Assembly: GCA_946122785.1 (NCBI GenBank)
Contig: CAMGYJ010000009.1
Location: 3,812,937 to 3,876,936, forward strand
DNA length: 64,000 bases
Direction: 5' to 3'
Source of the DNA: Linum tenue
Taxonomy: Eukaryota > Streptophyta > Magnoliopsida > Malpighiales > Linaceae
Shown here: piece after piece, positions 1-10,200 of the stretch
How the letters are laid out: each line of letters starts with the position of its first letter
Numbering within the stretch: position 1 is the stretch's first letter
Program-made: the position numbers and the translations under genes
The notes under the pieces: model-generated
What the model was told of the DNA's origin: nothing
Databases searched by the model: none
Seen by the model: only the letters and a program-made list of their open reading frames with translations

Positions 1-511
1 TGTGAAAGTTCTCCCTAGCCAGTCTTCTATTCCAACTTTCTGAAATTAGTATCCTTCCAAGCTCCAACCCATAGTTCCATTCTCCCTCTTTGGACATTTT
101 TATTTAGAAATGTTATAGGATAGATGGTCAAAATGGCATGGCTCATTTTGATACTGAGTATCTAGAACAGTGGCTATGTTATGGCGAGAGGGGGTCAAGA
201 ACTCTACTCATAGTTAAATATTCTAAAAGTATATCATAATCATTTTGATAAAAAAAAAATATGTCATAAAATTGACAAGTAAAGCAATTGCTAAAGTATT
301 CACTCCTCCCCCTACTTTATAATTACCGTTTAACGCCCTCTTCACTCAAATTTTTGGTTATGCCGTTGATAGGATGATGACAAAAGCCCTTTCAATAGTG
401 AAAATAAAATCTTACTTAACCTCTCTGCTGTAAATTATTTTAGATGGTAAATTTTGTTTGTGATTAGGGCCGACGAATGACCAGAGAATACGGAGAAAAA
501 AGGGGCTTGGT
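1..511. other. AT-rich intergenic sequence, nothing recognised
   Basis: No open reading frame with family resemblance and no RNA gene seen. The stretch is AT-rich and leads into the terminal inverted repeat of the element that starts near 512. Confidence 0.6.
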
Positions 512-665
512 TAGCTTGCCAACCCTTCTAAGGGTTGGAAAAATGACACCCCTATGAATTATAGTTATTTTTTTATCAAATTCGTGTTGCATTTAATAAT
601 ATTTAAAAATTAAAAACTCATATTAATTACATTCTTTTTTTTAACTACCATTTCAACTAACTCAT

Positions 666-958
666 ACGTATCGCGAAGGGAATAGAGCCGCGGACTGGCT
701 CTCGAAGAACAGTCTCGTCTATCCCTTCGGTACATATGAATTAGATGAACCCCTTTAGAACTTATGAGGATTATGAGAGAAGACGTTCAAGGAATTAGTT
801 TCACCAGATTGATCCTTGCTGGTTTATACTTTTGCTCTTGTCCCTCGGCTGCTTTAAGTCTTTGTATGCTGTTGTAGCCTGTTAGGCTTTGTATCTGCTG
901 TTGTGCACTTTATGTGCCTCACTCTTGGCATTTTTTGCCTCCCATTAATAAAAAAAAC
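666..958 (+). mobile_element. 5'-truncated LINE 3' end (RNase H tail, 3'UTR, A-tail)
   Basis: In one frame 666-758 reads TYREGNRAADWLSKNSLV followed by YPFGTYELDEPL. This is the typical C-terminal end of the RNase H domain of plant L1-type ORF2 (REGNRAADWLA). A frameshift follows, after which the other frame continues LMRIMREDVQGISFTRLIL. The 3' UTR is T/G-rich and ends in an A-run at about 951-958. The fragment lies inside the TIR element around it and is flanked by related AACTACCATT-type sequence on both sides. Confidence 0.7.
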
Positions 959-1010
959 TATCATTGCACTTATACAATTAACTCATATTAATTACATTCC
1001 TTTTTTTTTT

Positions 1011-1088
1011 GAACTACCATTGCACTGATACAACTACCATTGCACATATACACAGATACCATTGTACTGGTACAACTACCATTGCATT
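1011..1088. repeat. Degenerate minisatellite, about 22-bp unit
   Basis: Roughly four imperfect copies of an ACTACCATTGCAC-TGATACA unit follow the LINE remnant. The same motif appears once before the remnant, near 650. The array therefore either predates the insertion or was partly copied with it. Confidence 0.5.
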
Positions 1089-1221
1089 AAAAAAAGGAAA
1101 GTAATTATTATGGGTTTTTAATTCAGACAGATAATTAAATGCAACACAAATTAATTATCTTAAAATCCTATAATTAATAGGAGGTGTCATTTTTCCAACT
1201 CTTTAAGGGGTAGTCCTGCTA

Positions 1222-1762
1222 TCTCGCCATAGAAAAAAGACAAGATATACAAGTTCTTAGCATGGGTACAGAATGAATAAGAATTAATTAAACACTATTA
1301 GGTAGGGAAGAATGGGTGGAACATATGATAAGAGACAATGAAAATGAATGGATATAATAGAATAGGAACCAAAATCATTTGGTTGGTAGTTATCCATAAA
1401 ATAAGAAAGGTAAGGAAGAGCATAAATGTGCGTTGAAAAGGAAGGTACATTAGTTGCGCCAAAAACAAAACCAGAAAGAAAGAGACCAAGTAAGCCATCT
1501 TGGTGTGTCGTGTCGCAGCCAATAGGCACAAACATTTTGGTTGAAGATCGATGGATCGATCTCTTACTACTCCACGCACGAGAGGGTATCTCGATATCCA
1601 TACTCATCTTGTGGCAAGTCGGGTCTAAATCGGATATTTTATCATGGATTGTAGGTTGGGGCAGGTCGACTTAATTGGTATGCAATTTATATGAAAAGTA
1701 TTAAAAATATTCATTATTTTCAATATAAAACAAAGAAAACAAATTGTATTACGATAAATGTA
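1222..1762. other. Intergenic, no gene recognised
   Basis: Short open frames (for example 1426-1674) have no recognisable domain. The stretch 1610-1675 is rich in GGTCGGG-like words that resemble the ends of the hAT-type elements elsewhere in the window, but no second terminus could be paired. Confidence 0.5.
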
Positions 1763-1916
1763 GTTAAATTATTGGAGAAATTGAGGTTTTCACTAATTTA
1801 CAACTTTGTTAGAGCTAAAATATGATGTAATAAAAAGAAGTTAAATTATTGTAGAAATTGAGGTTTTCACTAATTTACAACTTTGTTAGAGCTAAAATAT
1901 GATGTAATAAAAAGAA
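1763..1916. repeat. Perfectly adjacent 77-bp tandem duplication
   Basis: 1763-1839 and 1840-1916 are the same 77 bp, beginning GTTAAATTATTG. The only difference seen is GGAGAAA versus GTAGAAA near the start. The near identity points to a recent duplication. No coding content. Confidence 0.9.
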
Positions 1917-3141
1917 AATTCTTTGACTAAAATTACATGTAATTTAGACAAAAACAGGTCGAGAATGGAACAGGTCGGATCGATAAGAGTATCCATGCTC
2001 GCCCCACCTACGTACGACTACTATGACACGACCACTGTGTAGCTAGGCATGACAGCTGTTGTTGCGGAAGAGAAGAGATGAGATGGCGACTGGCGCGCAT
2101 GGATGGAGACTGTGAATAAGTTGGTTTGTCCATTCCAACATGACAAAGGAACAGTGGGTTTTGATTTAAATGTCGGGTTATGGCGTCTGGGACCAGAAGG
2201 GAGAAAATGAAACAATAAAGAAAGCAAGTTGAATATTGTACATAAGTACATATTGTTTCTTTCTTGGTTACAGATACCATCACAAGCTGTGCCAAAATAT
2301 GGTAGCAGTGATGAATTGAAAAGGATATCTTGGAGGAGAGTAATGGACAAACTTACTGGCAAAGAAAAGAAAAGATAGGCAGCAGAGCAGCAAGCAATAA
2401 GGGTTTTGTTCGTTCAAATATTATTATAGCTCGACCGCCATGCCAGCTCCAAAAATAGGGAGGGAGGGACCCTTGTGCCCGTAATCAAGGTGTAGGTAGG
2501 TAAGGTAGGTACCTGAAATTGTTCAGCTAGGGTTTGTATTACATGGTCATTTAACTTATGGCTCGCTGAGAATCGATAACTTTAACTGCGGATTCTATAC
2601 TCGTAACAGGATGATACTTTCATTTTAATGGAGTTGAGTTTTGAATGAGAGCTTGAGGCGATCTGTGTATTGAAGGTGTGGATGATGACATGACATTGTT
2701 TAAATAGACGATGGTCTCCTATAGGTGTGGATGTAAGATGTTGATTGAACATTTTGGATGGAGGAAAATTGAACGAAAATAACAATGTGTTAATATACCC
2801 TTATAAGAAAACAACTCTTTATAAGTTCAAATCAAGTTATCAGATTTGGCAGAAGTAGAAGTTAAGTGAGCATGTACAACAAGTGGATGATGATTTGGGG
2901 AACATAATTCATGTACAAGAAGAAATTATCATAAATTCTTAAGAAGCAAAGTAAATGACAATGCTTACCACTAAAATGCATAGTGATCAATTCTATTGAT
3001 GGAAGAGTAACACAAACTAGCGCTTTCCAATACATTAAAACCAACTTCAACCAGTGATGGAGGGAGGTCTTGAAGAGAGGGGTTAAAGATTCTTATTGAC
3101 AAAAAATTGGGACAACAAAACCCTTTACATAGATAAGGCTC
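1917..3141. other. Intergenic, no gene recognised
   Basis: AT-rich DNA with only short chance reading frames on both strands. No RNA gene or repeat pair was identified. Confidence 0.5.
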
Positions 3142-3149
3142 AGTATGAT

Positions 3150-3608
3150 TAGGGGTGGCAATTGGATCGGATTCGTGGATTCGTGGATTGGATTGGTGGA
3201 TTCATGGATCAAATGGATTGAATCCAATGGATTGGTGGATTCATGGATTGGATCAAATGGATTAGTGGATTGATCCATGAATCCAAATAACATCCAAGGC
3301 TTGGACCAAAATGTAAATTTTGAAAAGTTTAGGTACTAAAATGTCATAATGAAAAATTTTAGGTACTAAAATGTAATTTTCTAATGATTTTTTTCATATA
3401 ACAATATAAATTTTAGGTGTCAAAATGTAAAATATAAAATATATAGGTACCAAATCGTAATTTGCCATTTGGATCCATGGATTGACCCATGAATCCACCA
3501 ATCCAATTGGATTTGGATCAAATGGATTGGATTTAAATGGATTGGATTAAGTGGATAATTTGGTGGATGGATTGGATTCATGGATTTGGATCGTAATTGC
3601 CACCTCTA
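3150..3608. mobile_element. Non-autonomous hAT-like element with 8-bp TSD
   Basis: The element opens TAGGGGTGGCAATT and closes AATTGCCACCTCTA, a 14-bp terminal inverted repeat with one mismatch. It is flanked by the direct repeat AGTATGAT at 3142-3149 and 3609-3616. An 8-bp duplication with GGGTGGCAA-type ends fits the hAT superfamily. The subterminal parts are arrays of GGATT-containing words. The middle has AGGTACTAAAATGTAAT-type sequence that recurs, inverted, in intron 1 of the dioxygenase gene near 49.3 kb. It has no coding capacity. Confidence 0.88.
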
Positions 3609-3616
3609 AGTATGAT

Positions 3617-4060
3617 CTTTAAAATTTAGAACCTCGTATTTTTAATTCATATAAAAACCTCTCAACTCAAAACTCATTAGTTACATAAACTTTAGTATTA
3701 TTAAACTTCAAAAAATCTCAATCGACTTCAAAAAATCTCTGAAAAATAGCAAGATTGAAGCTATTGATGAGAAAATGCAGATTAAGAAAAGATCAGTACA
3801 TTTCAAATTAAACACTAATACAAGTGAGAAGCATTCGTGCCCCTAAAGCCAAATGACCCAGAAGATTGAGAATCCAAAAGAGACAGAGAGAGAGGAGAAA
3901 AGTTGTCTCTTTCCAGTTTCCTCTCATCAATCCAAACTAACTCTACCCATAATCCGCCAAACGTTTGATAAGCTACTACTCAATTTTTTACAATTAAACA
4001 TATAGAAATATGCTCTGTTTTTCCCCCCCTCCTTTATTCCTCTGTTATCAGCAATCCCAG
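3617..4060. other. 3' flank of the SAUR gene
   Basis: AT-rich sequence downstream (on the minus strand) of the SAUR stop codon. It presumably includes the SAUR 3' UTR and polyadenylation region. Nothing else recognised. Confidence 0.45.
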
Positions 4061-4453
4061 CTAGCAGCAGTAGAAATCAACCAGCTCCTCCATTGACCCG
4101 GCCTGCGACGACGAATCTCTGTCCCCGCCGCCGTTGATCTGGTCGTTGATCATCCAAAGTAAATGCTCGAACAGGACCACCTCGCTCCCGACGATGATCC
4201 GGCCGTCGGCGTCCAACCCGCCGGACCTCTGCATCAGCTCCTGGAACATGGGATGGCACATCACCTCCGTCATCAAAAGGTACCGCCGCCGCGACTTCCC
4301 GACGTAGACAGAGTGAAGAATCTGCTGCGGCTCGTCAGACTCTGCCGCCGCCGCCGCCTCATGATGATGGTGGTGGGTCTGCTTGGCGGCGGAGAAAGAC
4401 GGCCACTTCTTGATTGCGGATTTCAGCTTCGTTAGCTTCCCTACTTTCGCCAT
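4061..4453 (-). CDS. SAUR-like auxin-responsive protein (SAUR76-79-type)
   Basis: Single-exon gene of 130 codons starting MAKVGKLTKLKSAIKKWPSF. SAURs are small, mostly intronless, auxin-induced plant proteins; several promote cell expansion by inhibiting PP2C.D phosphatases. The central SAUR core is visible: VYVGKSRRRYLL at about residues 49-60, HPMFQELMQRSGG at about 67-79, then VLFEHLLWMI near residues 93-102. The C-terminus ELVDFYCC is typical of the SAUR76-79 group. A His/Ala-rich linker separates the basic N-terminus from the core. Length is normal for the family. A hAT-like element (4590-5417) ends 137 bp upstream of the start codon, inside the likely promoter. The class is well supported; the exact orthologue is not resolved. 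Confidence 0.92.
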   Translation of the reverse strand: MAKVGKLTKLKSAIKKWPSFSAAKQTHHHHHEAAAAAESDEPQQILHSVYVGKSRRRYLLMTEVMCHPMFQELMQRSGGLDADGRIIVGSEVVLFEHLLWMINDQINGGGDRDSSSQAGSMEELVDFYCC

Positions 4454-4589
4454 CGAAACGTTTTTTTTTTCCTGTTCGCGAATGGGGAAGGACGAGAGAG
4501 GAGAGCGTTTGATTCAGAAAAAGTCGAGGGTGGTGGAGGAATGGAAAGGAAAGGAGGCAGGGGAAGGTTGACATTTATATGATTTTTGG

Positions 4590-5417
4590 AAGGGGTGGGC
4601 ATTGGTGGGTCGAGTGGATTTTGATTTTTGACCATGAAATGCACCCATTTGCGCTTAAATGGATTGGCAATTTTTAACCCACCACCCACCCACATTTAGT
4701 TTCGGGATGAGTCGGGTGGATGGCGGATGATGCGGGTTGGTTTGCAGATTTACCCACATTACAATGTACATAATTAAAATGAGTCAACTTGACATGATAC
4801 ATTTATATTTCAAAACCTCCCTGTTTAATGTCAATATGTAAAATAAAAACCAATTTCAATTTTCAACATCCATTCCCCATCCAAATTTGATTCACCATCC
4901 AAATTTGAGATTCACTTCAAGTGGCAAGATAATTGGTGGAGAGTTATCGGGCGAAAACAAGAAGATGGAATAGGAAGAAAAATTGTTGAATTAAATCTGA
5001 AATTGGATACAAATTCTATTATAGAGGAGTTTCCTTCTGATGGAGATGATTATCGGGTGCAGGAAACTAAGAAAAATAATTCAACGGATGAAAGAGAGGT
5101 GATTTGGACACAAGAATCGTAGGGAACACAAAGGGAAGAAGAGGGAAGTCAGATTAGAAAGATTGGCTTTTGAAATTCAATCTAGAAGTAGCCATAGTAT
5201 CCATCAACATCTCTATTCTTCACTCTCCAACGCCAACGGCTTTGTTCTTTTTGCTGTTGGGTTGAGCGGGCCACCAGCATATCCGCCTACAACCCACCCG
5301 TCACCCGGCGAATGCCTCCCACCACAATCCGTCACCCACCCACATAACAAAATTCGGATTAAATATGGGCGGATCGACCCAAACCCACAAGGTGACCAGT
5401 CCGCATGCCCAACCCTA
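4590..5417. mobile_element. Non-autonomous hAT-like element in the SAUR promoter region
   Basis: Ends AAGGGGTGGGCAT and ATGCCCAACCCTA are inverted copies with two differences. The insertion is flanked by the 8-bp direct repeat ATTTTTGG at 4582-4589 and 5418-5425. The subterminal regions carry GGGT/ACCC words and the body is non-coding. An open frame at 5163-5489 crosses the right border, so it is not a gene. The left end lies 137 bp upstream of the SAUR start codon. Confidence 0.88.
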
Positions 5418-5425
5418 ATTTTTGG

Positions 5426-7240
5426 TTTGCTTTTTACGGTGTTGCGTTTTTTTAAGTATAAAAAGGATGTGAAGAGTGGGCCCAGATGATGGGCCCCGGA
5501 TGGCTCATGGATTGGGAGGCCAGGCCTGAGGCCCGCTGTTTTGGTGCCAACCAGCTAATAAGACTTAGGCTGCTAGTACGGTAGTGCGTTTGGGATCTCG
5601 TTTCAAGGGGACCAAATTGCGTCCTCCATTGCAATTTGGCACACGTACACTACATTTGGCTTTCAGGAATGTTTATCCGTTATTAATGGGAAAGCCAGAA
5701 ATTGAAGTGGAAAGATGATAGGAATCCAACGATCTTGTTTGTTTTCGGGTGGGGTTATGATAATTGAGAATCGAATTGAATTAGGAATTTAGAGGTTTAC
5801 TGGTTTAGAAGGAAAACTAGCAATTTGAGGAAGAAATTGGGAGGAAAGGGGAGAAGAATGGTAGGGTATTTGGAGATAAGTTTATGTAATCTTGTTTATT
5901 GATTGATGTACATGCTTATAGAAAAATATTGGATAGATATGATAAATAACTTAATAATACTTGAATATTATTAAACCGAATAGTTCATTTTTGATTTACC
6001 ACATAAGATTAGGTTCGATTGATGCTTCTTAGTGTTCATTGAGTTGTATGATTGTGAGTTGTGTTTACTTGGGGACAAGCAAAGTCTAAGTGTCGGGTAT
6101 TTCTGATAAGACTCTATCCATATTATATTTGATACATTTTCTTATTCTATCAAATTCTACTTGATTTCATATGTTATTCTAACTATTTCATCAATGAGCT
6201 ATTATTAGACCAAGATGATGTTTTTTTAAAATCTTTTTACGCCTTTTTGGTATATTTCTGTACCTTTCAAAAGCATGGATGATTATGCAGGATCAATGGA
6301 GCATAATTGGAAAGATCAAAGAGTTTTTCACCTTTAAGACGAAGCCTAAAGGAGGGGAAGTCTTCTGGTAGTCTCAACTAAAGACCAAGAAAAGTCCACT
6401 AGTGAAACCTCAGCCCAATCCGGAGAAGAAATCGATGCGGGTCACTGACGTGTCGTACGACCGCTATTTCAAGGCATTGAAGTTGGAGGCCAAATTGCCA
6501 AGAAAAGTTGCTTGGCCTAGAAGCAATCCAACCCAATAAGAAAGGAGACGACAGTGGGTTGGGCAGTCACTCGGAGCACAAGGCCAAGAGACTTCTATAA
6601 GCCCTTGGTTTGTCCCTAAGTCAAGGATCCCGAGTCGCGTAAAATACCCCCTCATGTAACTAGTATATATATAATATATGGGCTTAGGCTAGAGGTTTGA
6701 AATACAACTGAGAGAAACAACTTACACACACCAACATTCTGTCCTAGGTGTACGAGTTAGAGAGTAATAGGGAGGAGAAGAAGCCATGTTGGAGGTTGAC
6801 AAGGAGGTCCTCATAATATTATCTAGGATGTTATGAAACTACTTTCTTGTTATATACCATTGTCTCGCGTATGCATGTTTAGTTGGATGCGACTATACAC
6901 GAGATCAATGTTTGATTGTTAGATCTCCGCGATGTTATAGAGTATGCATACTTGATCATTTTTCAAAGTACATGAGCATATTTGATAAGGCGAGACGAAG
7001 TAGACGACATCAACGGAGAAACCCACTCCGCCGCCCAAACCCAAGTCCTTCGAAGTCGCCATCTCCTGAAACTGATCACCAGTATTATGTAGCTGCAGTG
7101 CTGCACGCCTGCACCATAGTAGTAGTAGTAACCAGTAGCTCAGCTTGTTCCTCTGTTTTCCGCTCAAATGTTCAAGAGCTTAAATTAAGGTGTAGAACAG
7201 TACAATGCATCTGTAATGTATCATAAATGTTTGAAATCAA
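5426..7240. other. Intergenic; possible degraded LTR-element fragment near 6300-6800
   Basis: From 5426 to about 6250 nothing is recognised. The stretch 6300-6800 has a TATATATATAATATATGGGC core, a later AATACAACTGAGAG segment, and open-frame remnants before it. That resembles the LTR region of a retroelement, but no paired LTR, primer-binding site or duplication was found. The last 300 bp before 7240 are the 3' flank of the CEBPZ-like gene. Confidence 0.35.
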
Positions 7241-10200
7241 TCAGTCAGTAGTCGTTTTCTGCTTCTTCTTTCGCGATTTTGACTTCTTGCCGCCTTTGCC
7301 GGACTTCTTCTTCTCCTTCTTGGCAGTTCCATCATCGTCTTCATCTTTCAGCAAATGCTCGTACTCTTCAATACTCGCAAACGGGGAAGCACCCTTACCA
7401 CCGCCGATCTTCCCTGGCCGCCGTCTTTTCTTCGTATCAACCGCAGCGGCCTCCTCTTCGTCCTCATCGCCGTAATCAGCATCTCCGACCTCAATGTCGC
7501 TATCGTCTTCTCCCTCAGCGACATCCGACAGGGCTTCCATGTCAACGTCGCTAACGTCACCCACCAACTCATCATCATCCTCACCGGCGAGTTGGTCCAG
7601 ATCATCGTAGTCATACTCACCGCCGTCGTCTTGATCCAATGTAGCGTCCAGCAGCTCCTCAATCTCATCGTTATCGCTCTCGTCGCCTCCAGCCACGTCA
7701 TCATCAGCGCCGCCATCTCCCACGTCGAACAGATCCTCGGCGTCCTCTTCCGCGGAGGTCTTTTTCTTCTTCTTCTTTTGCTTCTTGGGGTTCGTACTGT
7801 TGGCTTTGTTGGCGTAGAATTTGTGGAACACGACGTCTTCGGGAGCAACGTCTTCCTCCGCCAGGGACAGAATCTCCGGCCCGATCAGGTTATTGTCCAT
7901 GTCGAGCTGACGTAAGGGAGATAACAAAGGTCAATAAAAACGCACAAATCCAACTAGAATGGAGCTTATCAGGAACGGGAAAGCATTCAAAAAAGTAAAC
8001 ACCTTCTTGGAGGGTTCGATTTGGGAGCCGCCGTGCCATTCCTTCTGCTTCGGTTTCTTCTCCATGAACTTGTCGAGGAAAGCACTCGGCGACAGGTCGT
8101 TTAGAGGGTTTCCGTTGTAGACTATGTTGGCGCCAGAGAGAAGCGTTCCAGCCATGGTGGCTACTGAAGGATGGGCATGGGTAGCGAGTACTCGAAGCTC
8201 CCACCAGCTGGCATGGTCAGCATTGCTGTGCATTCCACCAAGAAAATAGAAGCTCAAAAACAAAGGCAAAGCACAAGGACAATTCATTCGTTTTGTAAAG
8301 AAGGTTTGATACCAGTAAGATGGCTCTCTGTGGCGAGGGTCGTAACCCCCTGGCAAGGGAGCTCTAGCCAGTCCGGTATCAGCTTTTAAACCATCGTTGT
8401 TAGGTTCCAGTTCCGATTGTACTTTTTCTGAATGATCTACTCTTAGCAGTTGACGAGCATCATCGTCTGAACCATCATCATCATCCTCAGAACTTGAGGC
8501 GACAGTCTTATCTTCTTCTTCTTCTTCGGAAGAAGAGTCGGATTCATGCTCATGGTCTTCCTTCTCATTACTTTCATCCATTGCAGGGGGATCAGTAGAA
8601 TCTTTCTTGTCGTTTTCCTCAACGACATCCTCAAAATGTTCATCTTCTTCATCCACGGCCTCGTTCTGAAGCACCATATTCCTGCACGTCATGGGTTGTG
8701 TATGAAATGAGAAAATAAAATGTCACGACATGCAAAGCAGGTGAACAGCATACGAGATCGAGCTTCAGTACCATAGAGGGGGTCTCGCTTTGAGAGCTTC
8801 AGAGAGTAGAAACAGGCATCCACAAGCGTATTGAGGTGGCTGATGCATAGCAACCTGTTCAAGCACTTATGAAATCAAACCCTTTATCCGAACACAAACA
8901 GTCGGAAAGTTGTAGTTGAAAGTATTCCCCTCATGCAACCGAGTGGAGTATACCAACTAACCTGCAACAGGCGCTTTGCGAATGCGGAGACGCGCTTCAA
9001 GTTCACATCATTTTTCATGGCTCTGAGGATTAGGCCAATAAACATTTCCACCTGAAGAACACGATTGAGGAAGATAGAAATTATTCACTTGCATAAGTGG
9101 GTTACTTAGGTGCTTAAATGACAAAAGAGGGGGGCTAATTACTTGCCTTGGAGGAATTCATGGAAGTTGGAAGTAGAAGCTTAGCATACAAGGAACGGTA
9201 GAAACGATCACTAACAATCTGATTCTTGGAAGAGATTTTATCAAGCAGCATTAAGGCTTGAACTCCTACATTGAAGTTTTGGGAGTGAACCTGCATCAAC
9301 AAAGCATCAATCGCCTTCAAAGCTAAAAAAAACAAGGTCATTGATGGCATTGATTATCTCGTTTTATTGGCTAAATACTAGCACACAGAAAAGCTTACCA
9401 GCTGGAAGAGCATTGGTGTCTGGCCCTCTACTATATCATCAGCCTCATTACTTGAAACATAAGGAAACGCCCTATTGACCCCCTGATGAGATTAGGAGAA
9501 AGGCAAGCATGAATTGCAAGCAGCACTGAGCGAAAAGCATCATCTTTCCGTGAATCCAGGAGGGACATGAGAGGGATTTGAACTTACCACTAAAAGAGCT
9601 GAAAGAAGTCGTGAATCCATCTCAATATGAGATTCTTGTGAAGCTTTAACTTTCCCTTCCCTAGAAGGACCAGAAGTACCTTTATCTTCAATTTTGCTGT
9701 CTTTATCCGTTTGCTGACTAACACCTGCCTCAGTGATCAACACCTGAGAAGAATATGGTTCAGTATCATATATCTTGAAAAATGTATATACCCGTATATT
9801 TATGTACCCGAAATATAATAAGTACACATAAAAGGGTGCATGGGTACCTTGAATAATGCAAAGTACACATCTATCAAACGCTTTGCAACCTTTGGCCCAT
9901 CTCCTCTATTGCTCAGTCGAATTTGGCTCAAAAAGTTGACCTGCAGAAGGGAAGCAGAGATCAAGTGGTTGCCCGGAATAGCAGTTGGAAGTAATCAAAG
10001 GATATTAAAAGGAACATACGGCATAGTATTTGGCTCGCATCCCTAAGTGAGGGCGAAAGAGGAAGGAGTCCACTTCATCAATGACTACAGCCTGTAGAAA
10101 CATTCTAAATGCGGTCAGCTAAAAGGCAGATAAACACATAAGAAAGCAGAGAAGATAGCTGCTGAGAGTTGTCCACCTTCATACTGGGGTGATCAGAGAG

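Larger units (their letters stand above)
512..1221. mobile_element. Long-TIR DNA element (Mutator-like or foldback) interrupted by a LINE fragment
   Basis: The two ends are inverted copies of each other over about 150 bp. The left arm reads GTTGGAAAAATGACACC and then GTGTTGCATTTAAT. The reverse complement of the right arm has GTTGGAAAAATGACACC and GTGTTGCATTTAAT in the same order, followed by a shared T-rich stretch and ACTACCAT. No transposase is encoded. No convincing target duplication is visible, so the outer borders are approximate to about 10 bp. The long TIR suggests a Mutator-like or foldback element, which is inference. The centre is occupied by the LINE remnant at 666-958. Confidence 0.65.

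Noticed and set aside
7355..7915. 186-codon plus-strand open frame
   Set aside because: It is the antisense of the acidic C-terminal exon of the CEBPZ-like gene; low-complexity Asp/Glu codons keep the opposite strand open.
8171..8225. Exon border of CEBPZ exon 15 at the first upstream AG
   Set aside because: Using CCAG|CTGG would lose the conserved NADHASWWEL segment and the frame-joining Cys; the acceptor at CACAG|CAATG keeps both.
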